DNA of 64,000 bases from Paratinospora sagittata (lineage: Eukaryota; Streptophyta; Magnoliopsida; Ranunculales; Menispermaceae), in the NCBI GenBank assembly GCA_035771175.1, contig CM069612.1, forward strand, positions 24,348,987 through 24,412,986, in the 5' to 3' direction. Made by a program: the position numbers and the translations under genes. Shown in pieces: positions 12,201 through 24,373 of the stretch (the stretch's first letter is position 1; each line of letters opens with the position of its first letter). Below the pieces are notes generated by a model. That model searched no databases, was not told the origin of the DNA, and was given only the letters and a program-made list of their open reading frames with translations.

Positions 12201-15200
12201 AAACAGAGTAGGTTTTTTTTTTTTTTTTTCTCAAATAAGAAAACAGGTCAATTGTTTCTTGTTAAATGTCTCCAAGTTAAATTTTTGATGGACGAAAACT
12301 ACTTTCATGTTTGCAATACCTATCTGATACTGCAGTGATAGATGGGTTATGGATGCTGGTTCAAACCTTTAGCTTGAATTTTGCTTTATTACCTTTCTGT
12401 TGTTTGTGTGATTTCTGTTTTGTAGAATTTCATGTCTTAGCACTACCATGTTTTATGAACCTTCCCTAACTTACGAAGCACTAGACTTCTCTTTGCAGAT
12501 GGTGCGATATTAAAGCTCTTCCTGGTGCTAACAGATTGATTAAGCATTTAAATGATCATGGAGTGCCAATGGCAGTTGCTTCAAACTCTCCAAAGGCAAG
12601 CATAGAAACCAAAATATTTTATCAAGAGGGTATTGTACTTACGAAAAACTCAAAAGCATTTACTTCAAGTGTTGTCTATTAGACATGAGCTTTCTATATT
12701 GTGCAGGGATTTATTAAGGACATTATTCTTTGCTTTTCTACATTTGTAAGCTTTTTATTTTGTTATTTCAATTTTAGGTTGGAAAGAATCCTTTTCTGTT
12801 ATTATTGGTGGCGATGAAGTGAGGATGGGGAAGCCATCTCCCAAAATGTAAGATGTGGAAACAAATAATTGGGATTACCCCATGTATTTTCAGCATTTCC
12901 TAGTCTACATTAGTCCAATTCCTCCTCCAAAAAAAAAAAAAAAAAAATACATTAGTCCAATTCCATACAAATTTATAATATCTTCTGTTTTTTGTTGTTT
13001 AAGATTCCTAGAAGCAGCTAAAAGGCTGGATGTTGATGCTTCTAGATGTCTTGTCATTGAGGACTCACTGTAAGTATTTTTAACTTAAGTTACCATGGTC
13101 TTCTTTTATTTATATGTAAAGGTGTGTACCCAATGCATGAGTCTCTCACAATTGGGAGGTCTGGGAAGCTATGATGTACTATTGCCATACACTGCACTAT
13201 GGAAAGGCAACAAGTTTTTTATGCATATGTACTGACCTATGTTACCTAGACTCTTTACTTTAGTCTGACGTACCCATATTCGACACGTCATGATACAACA
13301 TGGGTATGGGATATGTGTTTGACATTTTAGATTTTAGAATATTAATATGACGATTCTCCAATGGAAAGAAAAGAAAGCATGAAAGAAGATAATGACTAAT
13401 AGGTGATATTCACTTAAATGGGAGAACCAAACGGACAATAAATGAGTGAAAAGAAGAAAAAAAGGAAAGAAGAACATATAATATAGCCGAGTCTCCGTAT
13501 CCCAGAATTTAAAAATGAACGAGTTGGACCTCTCCGACACCCATACCCGAGTCCAGGTAACATAGGTACTGACTACTACCTAATTTCTTTTGGTCAATGA
13601 ATTCTTGCTGCATTCTCTATAAACAATAACCATCTGTACCATACATACAAAGGTAGAGTGGCTTAGTTGTTGATCTTAAGATGAACAACTTTTCCACACT
13701 TGAGAATAGTACAAATCAATTGCAAGATTAAATACTGAAATAAATCAATTAGACCAGGCTCTGTTTCCCTCTCCCTCTGTCAAACTTGGCATCCTCTCTT
13801 TATTTTTCATGCCTATCCCTTTACCATATGATTTATGATTCTCTTCCTTTTCCCAAAAGCCGTAGATGTATATGAGCTCAAAAGAACTGAACCTCGACAT
13901 TTCTTCTTCCTTCAGATTTCTTCTCTGTTCTTTCTAAAATCTCTTGATATTTGAGTGGTTTCTACCTCACGATTAATGAGCCTAATGTCATAAAAATCTA
14001 AAGATTAAAGAGAAGGTTTGGCAGCAATGAAAAACATGAAAGAGCCTGTTGGAAATAAAGGTGTTTATTTCATTTCTCCTGTTGGTGGAAGAACTTTAAG
14101 CTTCTTTTTTTCTTCAATATCTCTATTTCTCAGTTGCGAAGGTTGTGAGCTCTTTGTGATTGTTAGGGAAAGAAGCGTCCTTTTCCAAAATTTAATGACT
14201 AATACTTCTTGGTTAGGAAGCAAGCCATCCAAACTTACATTCAACATTGACACTATAGAACTTTACCAAATAAGAGATTGTTTTGTCAACACCAATTTGT
14301 TTACTATTGACAGAAGAACATCAACTTCTGTCATTCTTTCTGTACATGATTGGACAAAAGTACAACAAATCATGATGCTAATGTTGCTGCTAAAGGAATT
14401 AAGTACAGAAATCCTACTTATAACTGTAATTTTTACTGGGGATATATTAATAAGTCTCATTATATTTTCCATTTTTTAAGCCTTGAATTAGTAAAGGCTC
14501 ATATCATCAGCTAAGCTCTTGAGGCACCTACATATTTCAACATCAAATAATATGGTTGGTTTGTCCATTCATTTCAAATTAGCATTTCTCTCTTCACAAA
14601 TCTGCTTCAATGTGTATCAGTCTAGGTGTCACAGCTGGTAAGGCTGCTGGAATGGATGTAATTGCTGTACCATCCCTTCCAAAACAAACCCATCTTTACA
14701 CATCGGCTGATGAAGTGATCAACTCTCTACTTGACTTGCAACCTGAAAAGTGGGGGCTGCCTCCTTTTAAAGACTGTATTCCCTGGAAGCCTATACCTGC
14801 TTTCATGTGAAATCTATTACAATAAAATTCCTCTTTTTTGTGTTTACTGTTGTCGAGCTAATGATTTATATTGCAGGGGTTGATGGCACTTTGCCAATTG
14901 AACCATGGTACATTGGAGGCCCTGTCATTAAGGGATATGGCCGTGGCTCAAAGGTACTAGGAATACCCACAGGTGTGTAAGAACTCTGAAGGCCTATGCT
15001 ACTCTTATAAGCGAGGTTGCTAAAAATATGAGAATATGCTTAATTTTGGTACACTGAAATATTTGGCATAATTGTTTGATTTGTGGTTCACTTAAAGTCA
15101 CTCATGTATGACCTACAGCTTTTAGTTCAAGATATTGCTATTAGATTTTTGTTTGGCAGGACTTAATTCTCAAACAAAAATTACTGGGAGGACATGCATA

Positions 15201-16167
15201 ATGCAAACGTTTTTCTTTCAAGAATATGAGCAAAGTAAATGTATATGTAGCTTCATTTCAAGAATAAAACTTTTCTTGATTTTTGGATTGTTCAGTTGGC
15301 ACTTGTGGTTTCTTGATAAATTAAGTGGTGGGCTCCAGAGGAGCATGTGACATATTGCTCCTTACAAAATGTTGATGCATGTAACTAGCCAGTTTATTAA
15401 TGTTGGTAATATCGTTAATGAGCTGTCTCCTGAAATATTTTAATTTTAAGAGAAGCTGTATTTTATTTTAGATAAATCCTCGTTTAAATTTGAGGACTTC
15501 TGTCATATTTTTTGAGTTTTTATGGTTATATTTTTATGCCTGTTCAGTATTTAACAGAAACTTAACATTTTTCTTCTCGAATTGTTTTCCAGCTAATTTG
15601 TCTACAGAGAACTATTCAACCATCCTTTCAGAACATGCCTCGGGGGTGTATTTTGGTTGGGCGAGATTATCAACAAGGGGTATGTACAAGATGGTCATGA
15701 GTATTGGTTGGAACCCATATTTCAACAACACCAAGAAGACCATAGTGAGTGTGATTTATCCTTAATGAATGCTCCGCTTCATTGAGGAATGCTCCACTTA
15801 ATTGACGAATGCTCCATTTCAGTACCTAAAAATATGTTTTCTGCTTCAGGAGCCATGGCTGCTGCATGAGTTTGACGAGGATTTCTACGGAGAGGAGCTA
15901 CGTCTTGCTATTATTGGTTATATACGGCCTGAGGTAAGTTAAGTTTGCACGTTATCATTTACCCGGTTTTTTGCTTTGTACTATTTACTGATACTCTCAG
16001 TCATTTGAATTGCAAAGGCCAATTTCCCATCCCTAGAGGACCTAATAGCCAAAATTCACGAGGACGGAAAAATTGCAGAGAAGGCTCTTGATCTTCCGCT
16101 ATATTGTAGCTACAAGGATTCAGAGTACATGACGTGTCCTCTGCAGGAAAATGATCTTAACGTTTGA
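9249..16167 (+). CDS. FHY: Bifunctional riboflavin kinase / FMN phosphatase, 10 coding exons
   Basis: The N-terminal HAD domain hydrolyses FMN to riboflavin; the C-terminal riboflavin kinase domain makes FMN from riboflavin and ATP. Coding exons: 9249-9324, 11364-11550, 12499-12629, 12778-12847, 13004-13069, 14621-14775, 14877-14972, 15593-15744, 15850-15933, 16018-16167. All junctions are GT-AG and phases match, giving 388 residues against about 380 for the Arabidopsis protein. HAD motifs: DLDGT at 17-21, S116 in ASNSP, K150 in GKPSP, and ED at 174-175. Kinase motifs: GRGSKVLGIPTAN at 250-262, the conserved Glu at 312 in TIEPWLL, and EDFYGEELR after it. No transit peptide is evident, which fits a cytosolic enzyme. 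The gene looks intact. Introns 1 and 5 carry transposons. Confidence 0.93.
9728..11160 (+). mobile_element. Older LINE fragment (plus strand) in intron 1, split by a second LINE
   Basis: From about 9750 to 9960 the plus strand encodes the end of a LINE reverse transcriptase reading frame, including the typical CIWIERNARVF motif. A 3' UTR follows to 10130, resumes at 11094 and ends in a 15-bp poly-A run at 11146-11160. The interruption is exactly the minus-strand LINE plus its target duplication. AAATCAAA occurs at 9720-9727 and again just after the poly-A, a possible short target duplication. The copy is 5'-truncated and dead. Confidence 0.65.
10131..11076 (-). mobile_element. 5'-truncated LINE (minus strand) inserted into the older LINE
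   Basis: A perfect 17-bp direct repeat, TGTTTCCTCTTGTTCTC, flanks the element at 10114-10130 and 11077-11093. The poly-A tail reads as poly-T from about 10138. Minus-strand frames at 10511-10831 and 10295-10483 encode the zinc-binding reverse-transcriptase-associated C-terminal region of plant L1-type LINEs, with landmarks WEAHVPSKLKMFGW, DLQRRLPF and WMIWMERNYRIF. Frames are broken between segments. It lies antisense to the host gene. Confidence 0.85.
13237..13565. mobile_element. hAT-type MITE, 329 bp, in intron 5
   Basis: An 8-bp direct repeat, GTACTGAC, at 13229-13236 and 13566-13573 flanks inverted termini reading CTATGTTACCTAGACTC on the left and CTATGTTACCTGGACTC on the right (one mismatch in 17). 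Weaker inverted similarity continues inward around ACCCATA. An 8-bp duplication and short TIRs indicate the hAT superfamily. There is no transposase. It lies in the 1.55-kb intron 5 of the FMN hydrolase gene, away from both splice sites. Confidence 0.8.
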
Positions 16168-18234
16168 CTCCTACGCTCTTCATGAATTACACAACATTAT
16201 GGTAGGAGAATAAGAACTTGAATTCTCCACAGGTCCTAGTTTCTATTTTAGACAAACAAAGCTCTTTCAAGTAGAAGGCATTTTAATTATAGATGTACAG
16301 TGTGGTGGGGTGGCTGCAGTTGCAGGGGTGGAGGGTAGGGGTTGGCCGTTGTTCTTTGAAACTAGGAAAGAAATGTTAGAAATGCTTAAAAAGTTAAGAA
16401 TGTGTTTTTTGCATCTTCTCAAAAACATTAAATTTATTTTGAAAAATAAAATTCATATTAAATACAACTGTGTCAAATATTTTCATGCTTGAATTCAAAT
16501 ACCCATTTATCTTTATGCTCAAATTTTCAAGATTTGGCAGTTCAGATTGATATCTACTGTTGAAAGTGCTGGATGATGCCAGTGTGTTTTGGAGAGAATG
16601 GCCATCATCACTACATATGAATTGAAGAATCATAAAGTAGCAGAAAGGTTCTAATGCATTCCTGTGATTCGAGTTGCAAAGATTATGCCATCACTTCCCT
16701 AATATTTAACTCTCATTTCAATTTTTTTGAATCAATTGTGATAATTAGAAAAAATTAATTATTTTCGATATAAATGTCCCCCTAGTATTTAATAGAGATT
16801 TTTTATTTTTATTTTTTCCTATAAATGTGATATTAAAGTTTGCTGATAATTTGTTTTGGGTAATTGATCCACAAGCTTTAGGCCAAAATAAGGTTCACCC
16901 GCTGAATTTGAAATTGACAGTTTAACACAATTATATTTTGTGTTGAGATTTATGTTATATGTAGAGACTTTTTAATATTTTATGTCATGTGTTGAGAGTA
17001 TAATTTTATAATGTTTTATTTGGTCTTTAGTATATAGTTGTATAATTATGATTTTAGATTTTGGATTTATATGTTAATTTAGAATTTATGCATGTTAAAT
17101 AGGTTAGAATAAAGATTATAAACAGGTTAACCCGTTTATTAAACGTGTCATGTTCGTGTTTACATATAATGACATGTTATTTAAACGTGTCGTGTTTGAG
17201 GTTGCAATATATTCGTTATACATGTATCTTGACACGATTACGATACGGTAACACGAATTATTCACAAGAACCCAAAAGGCATTTATTTTATTCTATTTTA
17301 TTTTTTGATTTTTAGATAAAAGAAAACATATGTTTAAAACTTAAGATTTGTGTCTTTTTTTATAAAGAAGTCCAGAATATCTTCAATCATATTAAAACTT
17401 ATTATGAGGTATATCATATGGTTAATCGTCTATATCTATAACTAATGAATCATGTCTACTAGTATATGAAAATGTGTGTTATTATACGTGATATTTAAAA
17501 TTTAAAATTTATTTGAAAACAAAAAATGATAAAAAAGACTCAAAAAACTTAAATTTAGAAAAAGTAAAATAGAGAATTATATATTGGCATAAAATATGAG
17601 GGAGTAGGTGGGGAAGTTATTTAACTATTAAAATTATAATTTTAGCTTTATTACTAATTTAACAAATAATTACAGAAAGGGGCAAAACTAAAAAAAGAGC
17701 AAAAATGAGTAGTTGCTTATTTGGATGATTGCTTTGTGTAACGTGAGATATTAGTGGGTACCGTCAAATTGTCTTTTATACCTTCATTAATTTAATACTT
17801 TTTGTTTTTTTTAAAGAACAAAAAAAATATATTTATATATAACTGAAAAGAAAAAAAGGAAGAAGCAAAAATGACTATATGGTAAGGATCCTCGAAAATA
17901 TTTATATAATAGGATAGATAGGTTGATAGAATTTATAATCATACATAGTCTCTCTCGTGTTTCTCCTGAACTTCAAACTTCAATATATTATCCTTTGTAA
18001 TCTTAATCAAATTTCTTAAATTGTTTGCTGTAATCATACACAACATTTGAATGCCCTGTTGAAAGCATTTTATTAATGTCTATTTATCCTGTTATAATTA
18101 GAATATTGTATTTGAGGGTTAAGGCTTTTTTGTTTTTTAATATCTAAAATGCTCTTAAAAAGTTTATCTTAAATTTTTATTTAAAAAATATTGTTATCAT
18201 TCATAATGGTTTTATATTTTAATTATTTTTCAGG
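16168..18234. other. 3' flank of the FMN hydrolase gene and AT-rich spacer
   Basis: About 150-450 bp after the stop are probably 3' UTR. No gene is seen in the rest. Around 17105-17260 is a patch of degenerate CGTGTC/GACACG words in both orientations, a dispersed plant repeat type I cannot classify. The remaining sequence is AT-rich. Confidence 0.5.
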
Positions 18235-19400
18235 TTTTTTTTTTGTGTGAAAAGAAACAAGTATATTGTTTTACTATAGAGAAAAAGAACAAAAGGATAT
18301 GGTACAATATGAACAACAACATAACATTGCAGTAGAGAATCATAAAGGCCTAGTTTGGGAGAACTTTTTGAAACTTGTTTTTTCATTTATAGAAAAAGCG
18401 CTGTTGGAAAAAATGGTTATAGAAAAAGTTGGTTTCTCCCAACTTATTCTAAAAGTAGAAAACTTTTTTTTTGAAATCAAGTATTGTCAAACACCTTTAA
18501 AAGTGTTTTTATTTCAAAAGCATTTTGAAAAAGTTTTTCCACATAGCCGAACTTTGTGCCCTATCTTACATTAGGCATTGTTCCCAAATCATATACCACT
18601 CTATTAAAGAAGAGGTTCCCCAAAAAATTTGGAAATGAACACCCACCCTGCAACCAACAAAAACACTTCTTTCCATAGGCCCCATTCATTTTTCATATTG
18701 TTGTAAAAAATCAACCTATTCCTTTCCAAACACTCCCTCACACACCGCCGCCCATCTCCCCCATAAGAAGTTAGACCAAAAATATGCTCCATGGACTCCC
18801 CATCTTGTTGACCAAGAATACAATAATGTGGAGATAAATAAAGAAATGGAAATCTTCTTTGTAACACTTCGCCTGTATTTAACTTCTTATTTAACAAGGT
18901 CCACCCAAAAAAATTTACTTAAGATGGAACATGTGTAGGCCAAAGGAAATTGGTAAAAGGAGATGCAATAGATGGAGAACAATCCCAAATGAATTCAAAA
19001 AAAGGATTTGCATGTAAACTTGCCAGAAGGAAGAAGCGACCACCTAAAGCTATCTATACCTTGTGACAATCTTATGGAGGAAAGCAAGGAAGAGAGTTCT
19101 TCTAGTTGGTTTAGGGCTCTAGATGAAAGGGTCTAGTGAAGTGAAAGTTCCAATAAGGTCCATGAGAGGGTTCTATTCCTATAGGAGAGGTTACAAAGTG
19201 CGCAATAAGTTGATGATGACCGGAAGATAATCGATATAACCTAGGAAAGCAAGAGGCCAAGGTGGTGATGCCACGTCACTTATCTTCTCATAATCTAAAA
19301 GAAAGGCCATAATGTGTTCATCAGAATCTACATGAATCCCCTTCCTCTGCCACAACTAATTTTAAGTCTAGGTAAAGGATGAGAATTGCATTAGGTAGTT
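18235..19400 (-). mobile_element. Decayed LINE fragment (minus strand)
   Basis: A poly-T run at 18235-18244 marks the 3' end on the minus strand. The frame at 18604-18897 matches the zinc-binding C-terminal region of plant LINE reverse transcriptase (LNKKLNTGEVLQRRFPFLYLS, then CLERNRLIFY). Similarity continues in broken frames to roughly 19380. A segment near 18348-18560 starting GGCCTAGTTTGGG may be a MITE inserted in the 3' UTR. No target duplication was found, so the 5' limit is approximate. Confidence 0.65.
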
Positions 19401-20059
19401 GATAGTCAACCTAAAACTCCGTTAGATCAACTATGCATAAGATTTTCATTATGCCTTTGTAAATAAAACTAATTTATAATTTATTAAAGTTTTATTTATA
19501 ATATTGATTGTTTTCATAATAAAAATATTAAACCTTTTAAGAAAAATCTTGAAATTGTTAATAAGGAAAGAAGGAAGGGAGAAAGTTGTGAGGGCGGCCA
19601 CACCTCTGGTTGGATGGATGATTGGAGGACGTTTTCACGAGTGTTTACGGCATAAAAGCCATTACTTTACATTCAGCTAGCACTAAAAAATAGAATCAAA
19701 ATGGTGACTCGTTCCAACTATGGCAATAACCTAAGTAAAAATGGCGTGAACCCTAGAATTGATCGAGATGCTGCTACCGGTCATCGAATGGATAATTTTG
19801 GACTTCGTTTGATTATTTTTTTAAAAAAATTACGTTATTCTTATAATAAACTTTTTAACTATTGTTAATGTAATAATTAAATTATTCAATAATAACAAAA
19901 TTTGTTAAATATTAAATCCCTTTTCTTTTCACCCGTTTGGGCGGGAACTATTTTCTATGGGAATCCAAACTTTCCCGCCACGTCCTACAATTCATAGCTC
20001 AAGCCCCAAAACTCTGTAACTGTTTCTCCTCCAATTTCCATTTGATTTCCAAAGTTCTC
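19401..20059. other. Spacer before the F-box cluster
   Basis: No gene was recognised. The last 130 bp (about 19930-20059) are more GC-rich, with CCCGCC-containing sequence and a pyrimidine-rich leader-like stretch, and may be a relic promoter of the damaged F-box copy that follows. Confidence 0.35.
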
Positions 20060-20840
20060 TGATCTTCTGAATGACGTAGTGGGATTGACTATCAAAAAAG
20101 AGAAGATTACCTTTGGTATTGTAGGCTTAAATTGTATACCCCAGATCTCTTGTTCTTTGCTTACAAAGGAGATATTTACAAGTCCATATCAACCGGCAAC
20201 CTTTCCGCACTTGAAAGACCAGAAATCTGTCAATTCATGGAGGATGGTTAAAGAAGGTGAAGGAGCAGCTAAATTTCTCATATGTCTAGTAAACTGGTCT
20301 TATATGGTTTTCAGTTTTTTTATTTTTTTGAATCTAAATTTCTGATCTGTTACTTGTTTGTGAAGGGCTACCTAGGTGCTAAGTTTTTATTGGGAAAGGC
20401 TCTTACCTTGCTTACTAAACTCAAAAATCTGGAGCTGAGAACATGCTTATCAGAGGTGGATTTCATTCTCAGTAAATGCTTTAGGGTAGAACGTCTTGTC
20501 CTGCAAGTGACCCAAGTATCATTATTTAGTTAAAATCAGATATCAGTTGTAACATCATTTCCAACATTAATCTTACCAGGACTAGAACATTGATTGTAAC
20601 TTCTTTATATTACATGGAGTAAAAAGATGGTAGAAATACTTGAGTTGCCTCGGCATTGTCCCTTGTATAACCTCAAGTATGTTGCGATCAGAGGAGTAAA
20701 AGTGAGCTTAAATTCTTAGAATTTTTGCGTAACAATGCAATATATTTGGAGCGAATGGTCATCACGGCACATGCGTTGAAGAAATTTGGAAAGGAGCTAC
20801 TGAAATTATTCCAAAAGGGCGGTTATCCTAGTCTTAAAGC
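20060..20840 (+). pseudogene. F-box/FBD gene relic lacking its 5' half
   Basis: Pieces of the three-exon F-box/FBD gene type found intact at 21835-24373 lie here in order and orientation. About 20115-20260 corresponds to the LRR region (LKLYTPDLLFFAYKGDIY aligns with LELHTPNLSSFKYKGDMY in the intact gene). About 20366-20510 corresponds to exon 2 (LTKLKNLELR). About 20640-20820 corresponds to the FBD exon (LYNLKYVAI, then LERMVIT). The F-box and first LRRs are missing, frames are shifted, and no start fits. It is the most eroded member of the cluster. Confidence 0.75.
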
Positions 20841-21080
20841 TAACTTTTCAGGTTCTGTAAATCAGTTGTGGCATGTTTCAATACTCAAATGTCTTCAGTT
20901 AACTCATTTGGAAAACTTTATACAAATGAGTATTTTTTGCTAATATTGCTGGGCTTATAAATGAGATACGAATTTATTGGCAGCACAATTGTCTATATTG
21001 ACATTTCTTTCTTTACGTACTATAATTTCTTAATTTTTTTTTTCTAATTATATTGTAAATGTTAACCATAATCATACTTA

Positions 21081-21276
21081 GGCCCTGTTTGGGCGCAAGA
21101 TAGAAGCGCCTTTGTGGCGCAAAATCAGGGAAAACACTGGGTTGGCACGTTTGGGCAGCCAATATCGCGATTGCTTTTTAAGAAGCATCCTCCTCCTTGC
21201 TTCCGCATTCAACGTTTGCATTTCGGAAAAAAACTCTTTTGACCCCGAACACGCGACCGCTCTCCCAAACAAGGCC
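21081..21276. mobile_element. Tourist-like (PIF/Harbinger) MITE, 196 bp
   Basis: Target duplication TTA at 21078-21080 and 21277-21279 flanks inverted termini GGCCCTGTTTGGG and CCCAAACAAGGCC (one mismatch). TTA duplications and GGCC-TGTTTGG ends are characteristic of plant Tourist MITEs. The interior is unusually GC-rich for this neighbourhood. It sits about 560 bp upstream of the intact F-box gene start. Confidence 0.85.
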
Positions 21277-21834
21277 TTAATCTTTTAACTTTTTGAGTTT
21301 TGTTTTAATAGCATGTGTTATAGTTCATAAAGCTCTCAGTTTCCAATTCCTCATAATCAAAAAAATTATTTATAATTACATACAGAGAAATTTGAAGAGT
21401 GGGTCTTGGTACCCATGAGTTTGTTTCTTTAGTTCTGAAAGATTTTTATTTTTATTTGAGCAATTGACACACAGGAACCCAAATATTTTTGATAAAATTG
21501 TACTACCAAGTTAATTAGCTAGGCTAATTACTATGTGCTGTAATAAGTAAACAGAACAGGGACAGTTAGTTATTTTTTTCTTTTTCCCGCCTTGTATATA
21601 TTTATGTGGACCTATGAGAATTTTTCCCATTCGTTATTTCTGGTTTCTTCCCTTTCTTGCTCTCTGTTCTTGTTCTGTATTTTACGCAGGTGATGTGCGA
21701 TCTTCATCGCAGGTTTTGTAGCAGATAACTCTTGCCATTGCTGTGTATCTGTTCAAAAATTCTACTAACAAAAACTCAAAATTTTAGAAAGAGAAGTGCT
21801 TTTGGAAATTTGAGTTCAAAGTTGTCCATGAGAA

Positions 21835-24373
21835 ATGAAGAAGATGAGATATGAAGACAGGCTCAGCGATTTTCAAGAATCCCTTTTGCATCACATCTTT
21901 TCTTTTGTCACTACCAAGGAAGCCGCCCAAACCTGCATTCTTTCTAAGAGATGGAGATACTTCTGGCTTTCTCTTCCCACTCTGTTCTTTGACGTTGGCG
22001 AGCCACAATGGAATACACGAGATTCAGACATAAAGATTTGCTCTTGCTCTACGAGATTCGTGGAACGAGTTCTTCCACGTCGCCGTCGAGGAGGCTCAAT
22101 TGTAGGACTGCAGCTACGCTGGTGGAGTGCCACCGGTTCCGAACGTTTAAACGCTTGGATCAATACTGCTCTAAGGCAACAAAAAATTCAAGAACTTGAC
22201 ATCTATATTGATCTTGCAAACCCGAGATTTGAAATCTCTACCCAAATATTTGCCTCGTCGGTTAAGAGGTTTAAGTTGGAATTATTTGTCACCAGTCTCA
22301 CTCTCGAGCTTCCCCATTCAATGCTTTCAGCTGCCCATCTTAGAACTTTGGAATTAATAGAGGTAGTTCTTCCAGAGGGAAATTTGAAAGACGAACTTGT
22401 CTTGAGCTGCCCAGTTTTGGAGGTTTTGCTCTTGAAGAACTGTCACCAAAAACATCTCAAAGTTCTAAATTTGTCTGTTTCTCAACTTAAGAATTTAGTG
22501 ATAGATAACAGCAAGAGTGAACGATATGATCGTGACGTACCTATGGTTATTGATTTCCTTGGTGATTGCAAGCTTGAATTGCATACCCCAAATCTCTCGT
22601 CTTTTAAATATAAAGGTGACATGTATGTGAATTGTTCCTTTGAGAACCTTGCTGTGCTAATCAGCACAAATATTTCTTTCCACCCAAGCGTTAGTGAAAC
22701 GAGGCTATACCATCAAATATTGATTCAGGACTGGGAAGCTTCATATGCAATTAAGCTTCTCAGAGGCATCTGCAATGCAAGTAGTTTAACTCTTGCAGGC
22801 TTTCAGGTATGCTTACATTCTGTATGTAGAAATTACACAATTGAGTACTTTGAATGTGAATTCTATTTATAAGGGAGATAAGAGCTAATGACACCTTTAA
22901 CCCAAAGTCATTGGGTTGGTATTTTGTTAAATACCAAACCAAATTAAAAATAAGTGCTAGACAAAAACTGCTCAATAAATAAAGAGCATTGTTAGAGAAA
23001 CACACAATGGGCACTCACTTTTGACACTATGTCCATTTTGCGTTGTTGAACCACCTCGAGTCAGGTGTTGGTGAATGATTTGAGGCAATCCGATAACACA
23101 CAATAGGCATAGTATCAAATTTAAGTATCCATTGTGTGTTTCACAAGTATTATTGATAAATAAAAACACCCACTATTCCTAAATTAGAGACAACAATAAT
23201 TCACAAGACATAAGACTTGTTCAACCCTACTAACTTGTTATCCCTAACAACTAACATGCGATAATGATTAGTAACAGAGTTCCATCCATGGCTTTCTTAT
23301 CACTGTGATATAAATTGTCACAACTTGAATCTTGGAATCATTTAGTTTGTTAGAACCAAAACAGTAGCATTGTTTTAGATACCTTCTGGAATTAGAATTT
23401 TTCGTTTGTAAGCTGCAACTGAATATCTGCATTTAATTATGGTATTATGATTGGAGATTAATTTGGATAGTACAATCAATTTTAATAATTGGGGATTGGG
23501 TTGCATGGTTCCAACAATTTATGAAAAAAGTTTAGAATTCCTATTTTAGCAAAATTTGGGAAGCGCTGGTCAGTGATCGTGTCCATCCTATCATGTTGTA
23601 CATAGATTAGCATTTATTGAGGAATTTGAAATCTTTTCATATATTTGAGAAATTAGGAAGAATCTGAAGTAACCGCTGCATTATGGAAACCATGCTCTCT
23701 TAAAATTGAATAAATTGTTCTGAAACTTTCGTGTATTTTGCTGTTTGCTTGTCAGTGTTTCCCAGTTTTTCTTTTGGAATTGATTATTAGTTTTTTGCTT
23801 GCCAAGTGGTTTCCATCATATCCGGATACATTGGGGGAGGTGCTCGCTTCCTATAGTAACCTGAAGAATTTGGAGCTGACAGTATATCTTGGCTGTTCTG
23901 CTTGTGTTACTGAGTTGGCGCTCTTACTCAACTATTGTTCTTCCATAGAAACTCTTGTCTTGCAAGTAAATTCGGTAGAAATGGAACACTTCACATAGTT
24001 TTCTTTTGTCATAATTTTCTAGTAATTCATTTCTAGATTCAGTTTCCTAGACTAAATCAGTGTTCTAATTTCAACCATGATCTTTCTTCTGCCATGTTAT
24101 TGTTATTAGAGTTTCAATAATAGAAAGAAGAAAGAGAAGCTGCCCATGTTGCCGCTGCTGTCATCGTTGAAACACCTCAAGTATGTTGCTGTCCGAAGAG
24201 TTGCAGGATTCGATCATGAGCTTGAACTGCTGAATTTTTTCTTTAACAGTGCATTGATATTGGAGAGAATGGTCATCACTGGATGTAGAAGAGCTCTGAT
24301 AAAATTCGATGATAAGCTGATGACATTATCCAAAGACTTTCCTACTGTTGAAGTTTCATTTCAAATTGTGTAA
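21835..24373 (+). CDS. F-box/LRR/FBD protein, 3 exons, intact
   Basis: Predicted substrate adaptor of an SCF ubiquitin ligase: the F-box binds SKP1, and the LRR and FBD parts are thought to select targets. Target unknown. Exons 21835-22806, 23807-23965 and 24110-24373, all phase 0, give 464 residues, normal for the family. The F-box lies at about residues 8-50 (RLSDFQESLLHHIFSFVTTKEAAQT, then LSKRWRYFWLSLPTL). Leu-rich repeats follow, and the last 60 residues are FBD-like (HLKYVAVRR, LERMVITG). The start at 21835 could instead be 21844, since damaged copy 3 begins MRNEDRL. The exon 2 acceptor (GCCAAG) was chosen because copy 4 has the same site. Intron 1 (1 kb) contains a palindromic MITE. 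Confidence 0.85.
22990..23165. mobile_element. Palindromic MITE-like element in F-box intron 1
   Basis: GAAACACACAATGG near 23000 and its exact reverse complement CCATTGTGTGTTTC near 23132 are the core of inverted arms about 35-40 bp long; inward similarity includes GACACTATG against GATACTATG. A clear target duplication could not be fixed, so the superfamily is undetermined. Confidence 0.55.

Noticed and set aside
14018..14479. 153-residue open frame in intron 5 of the FMN hydrolase gene
   Set aside because: No family features, AT-driven composition, and it lies between exons whose junctions are well supported.
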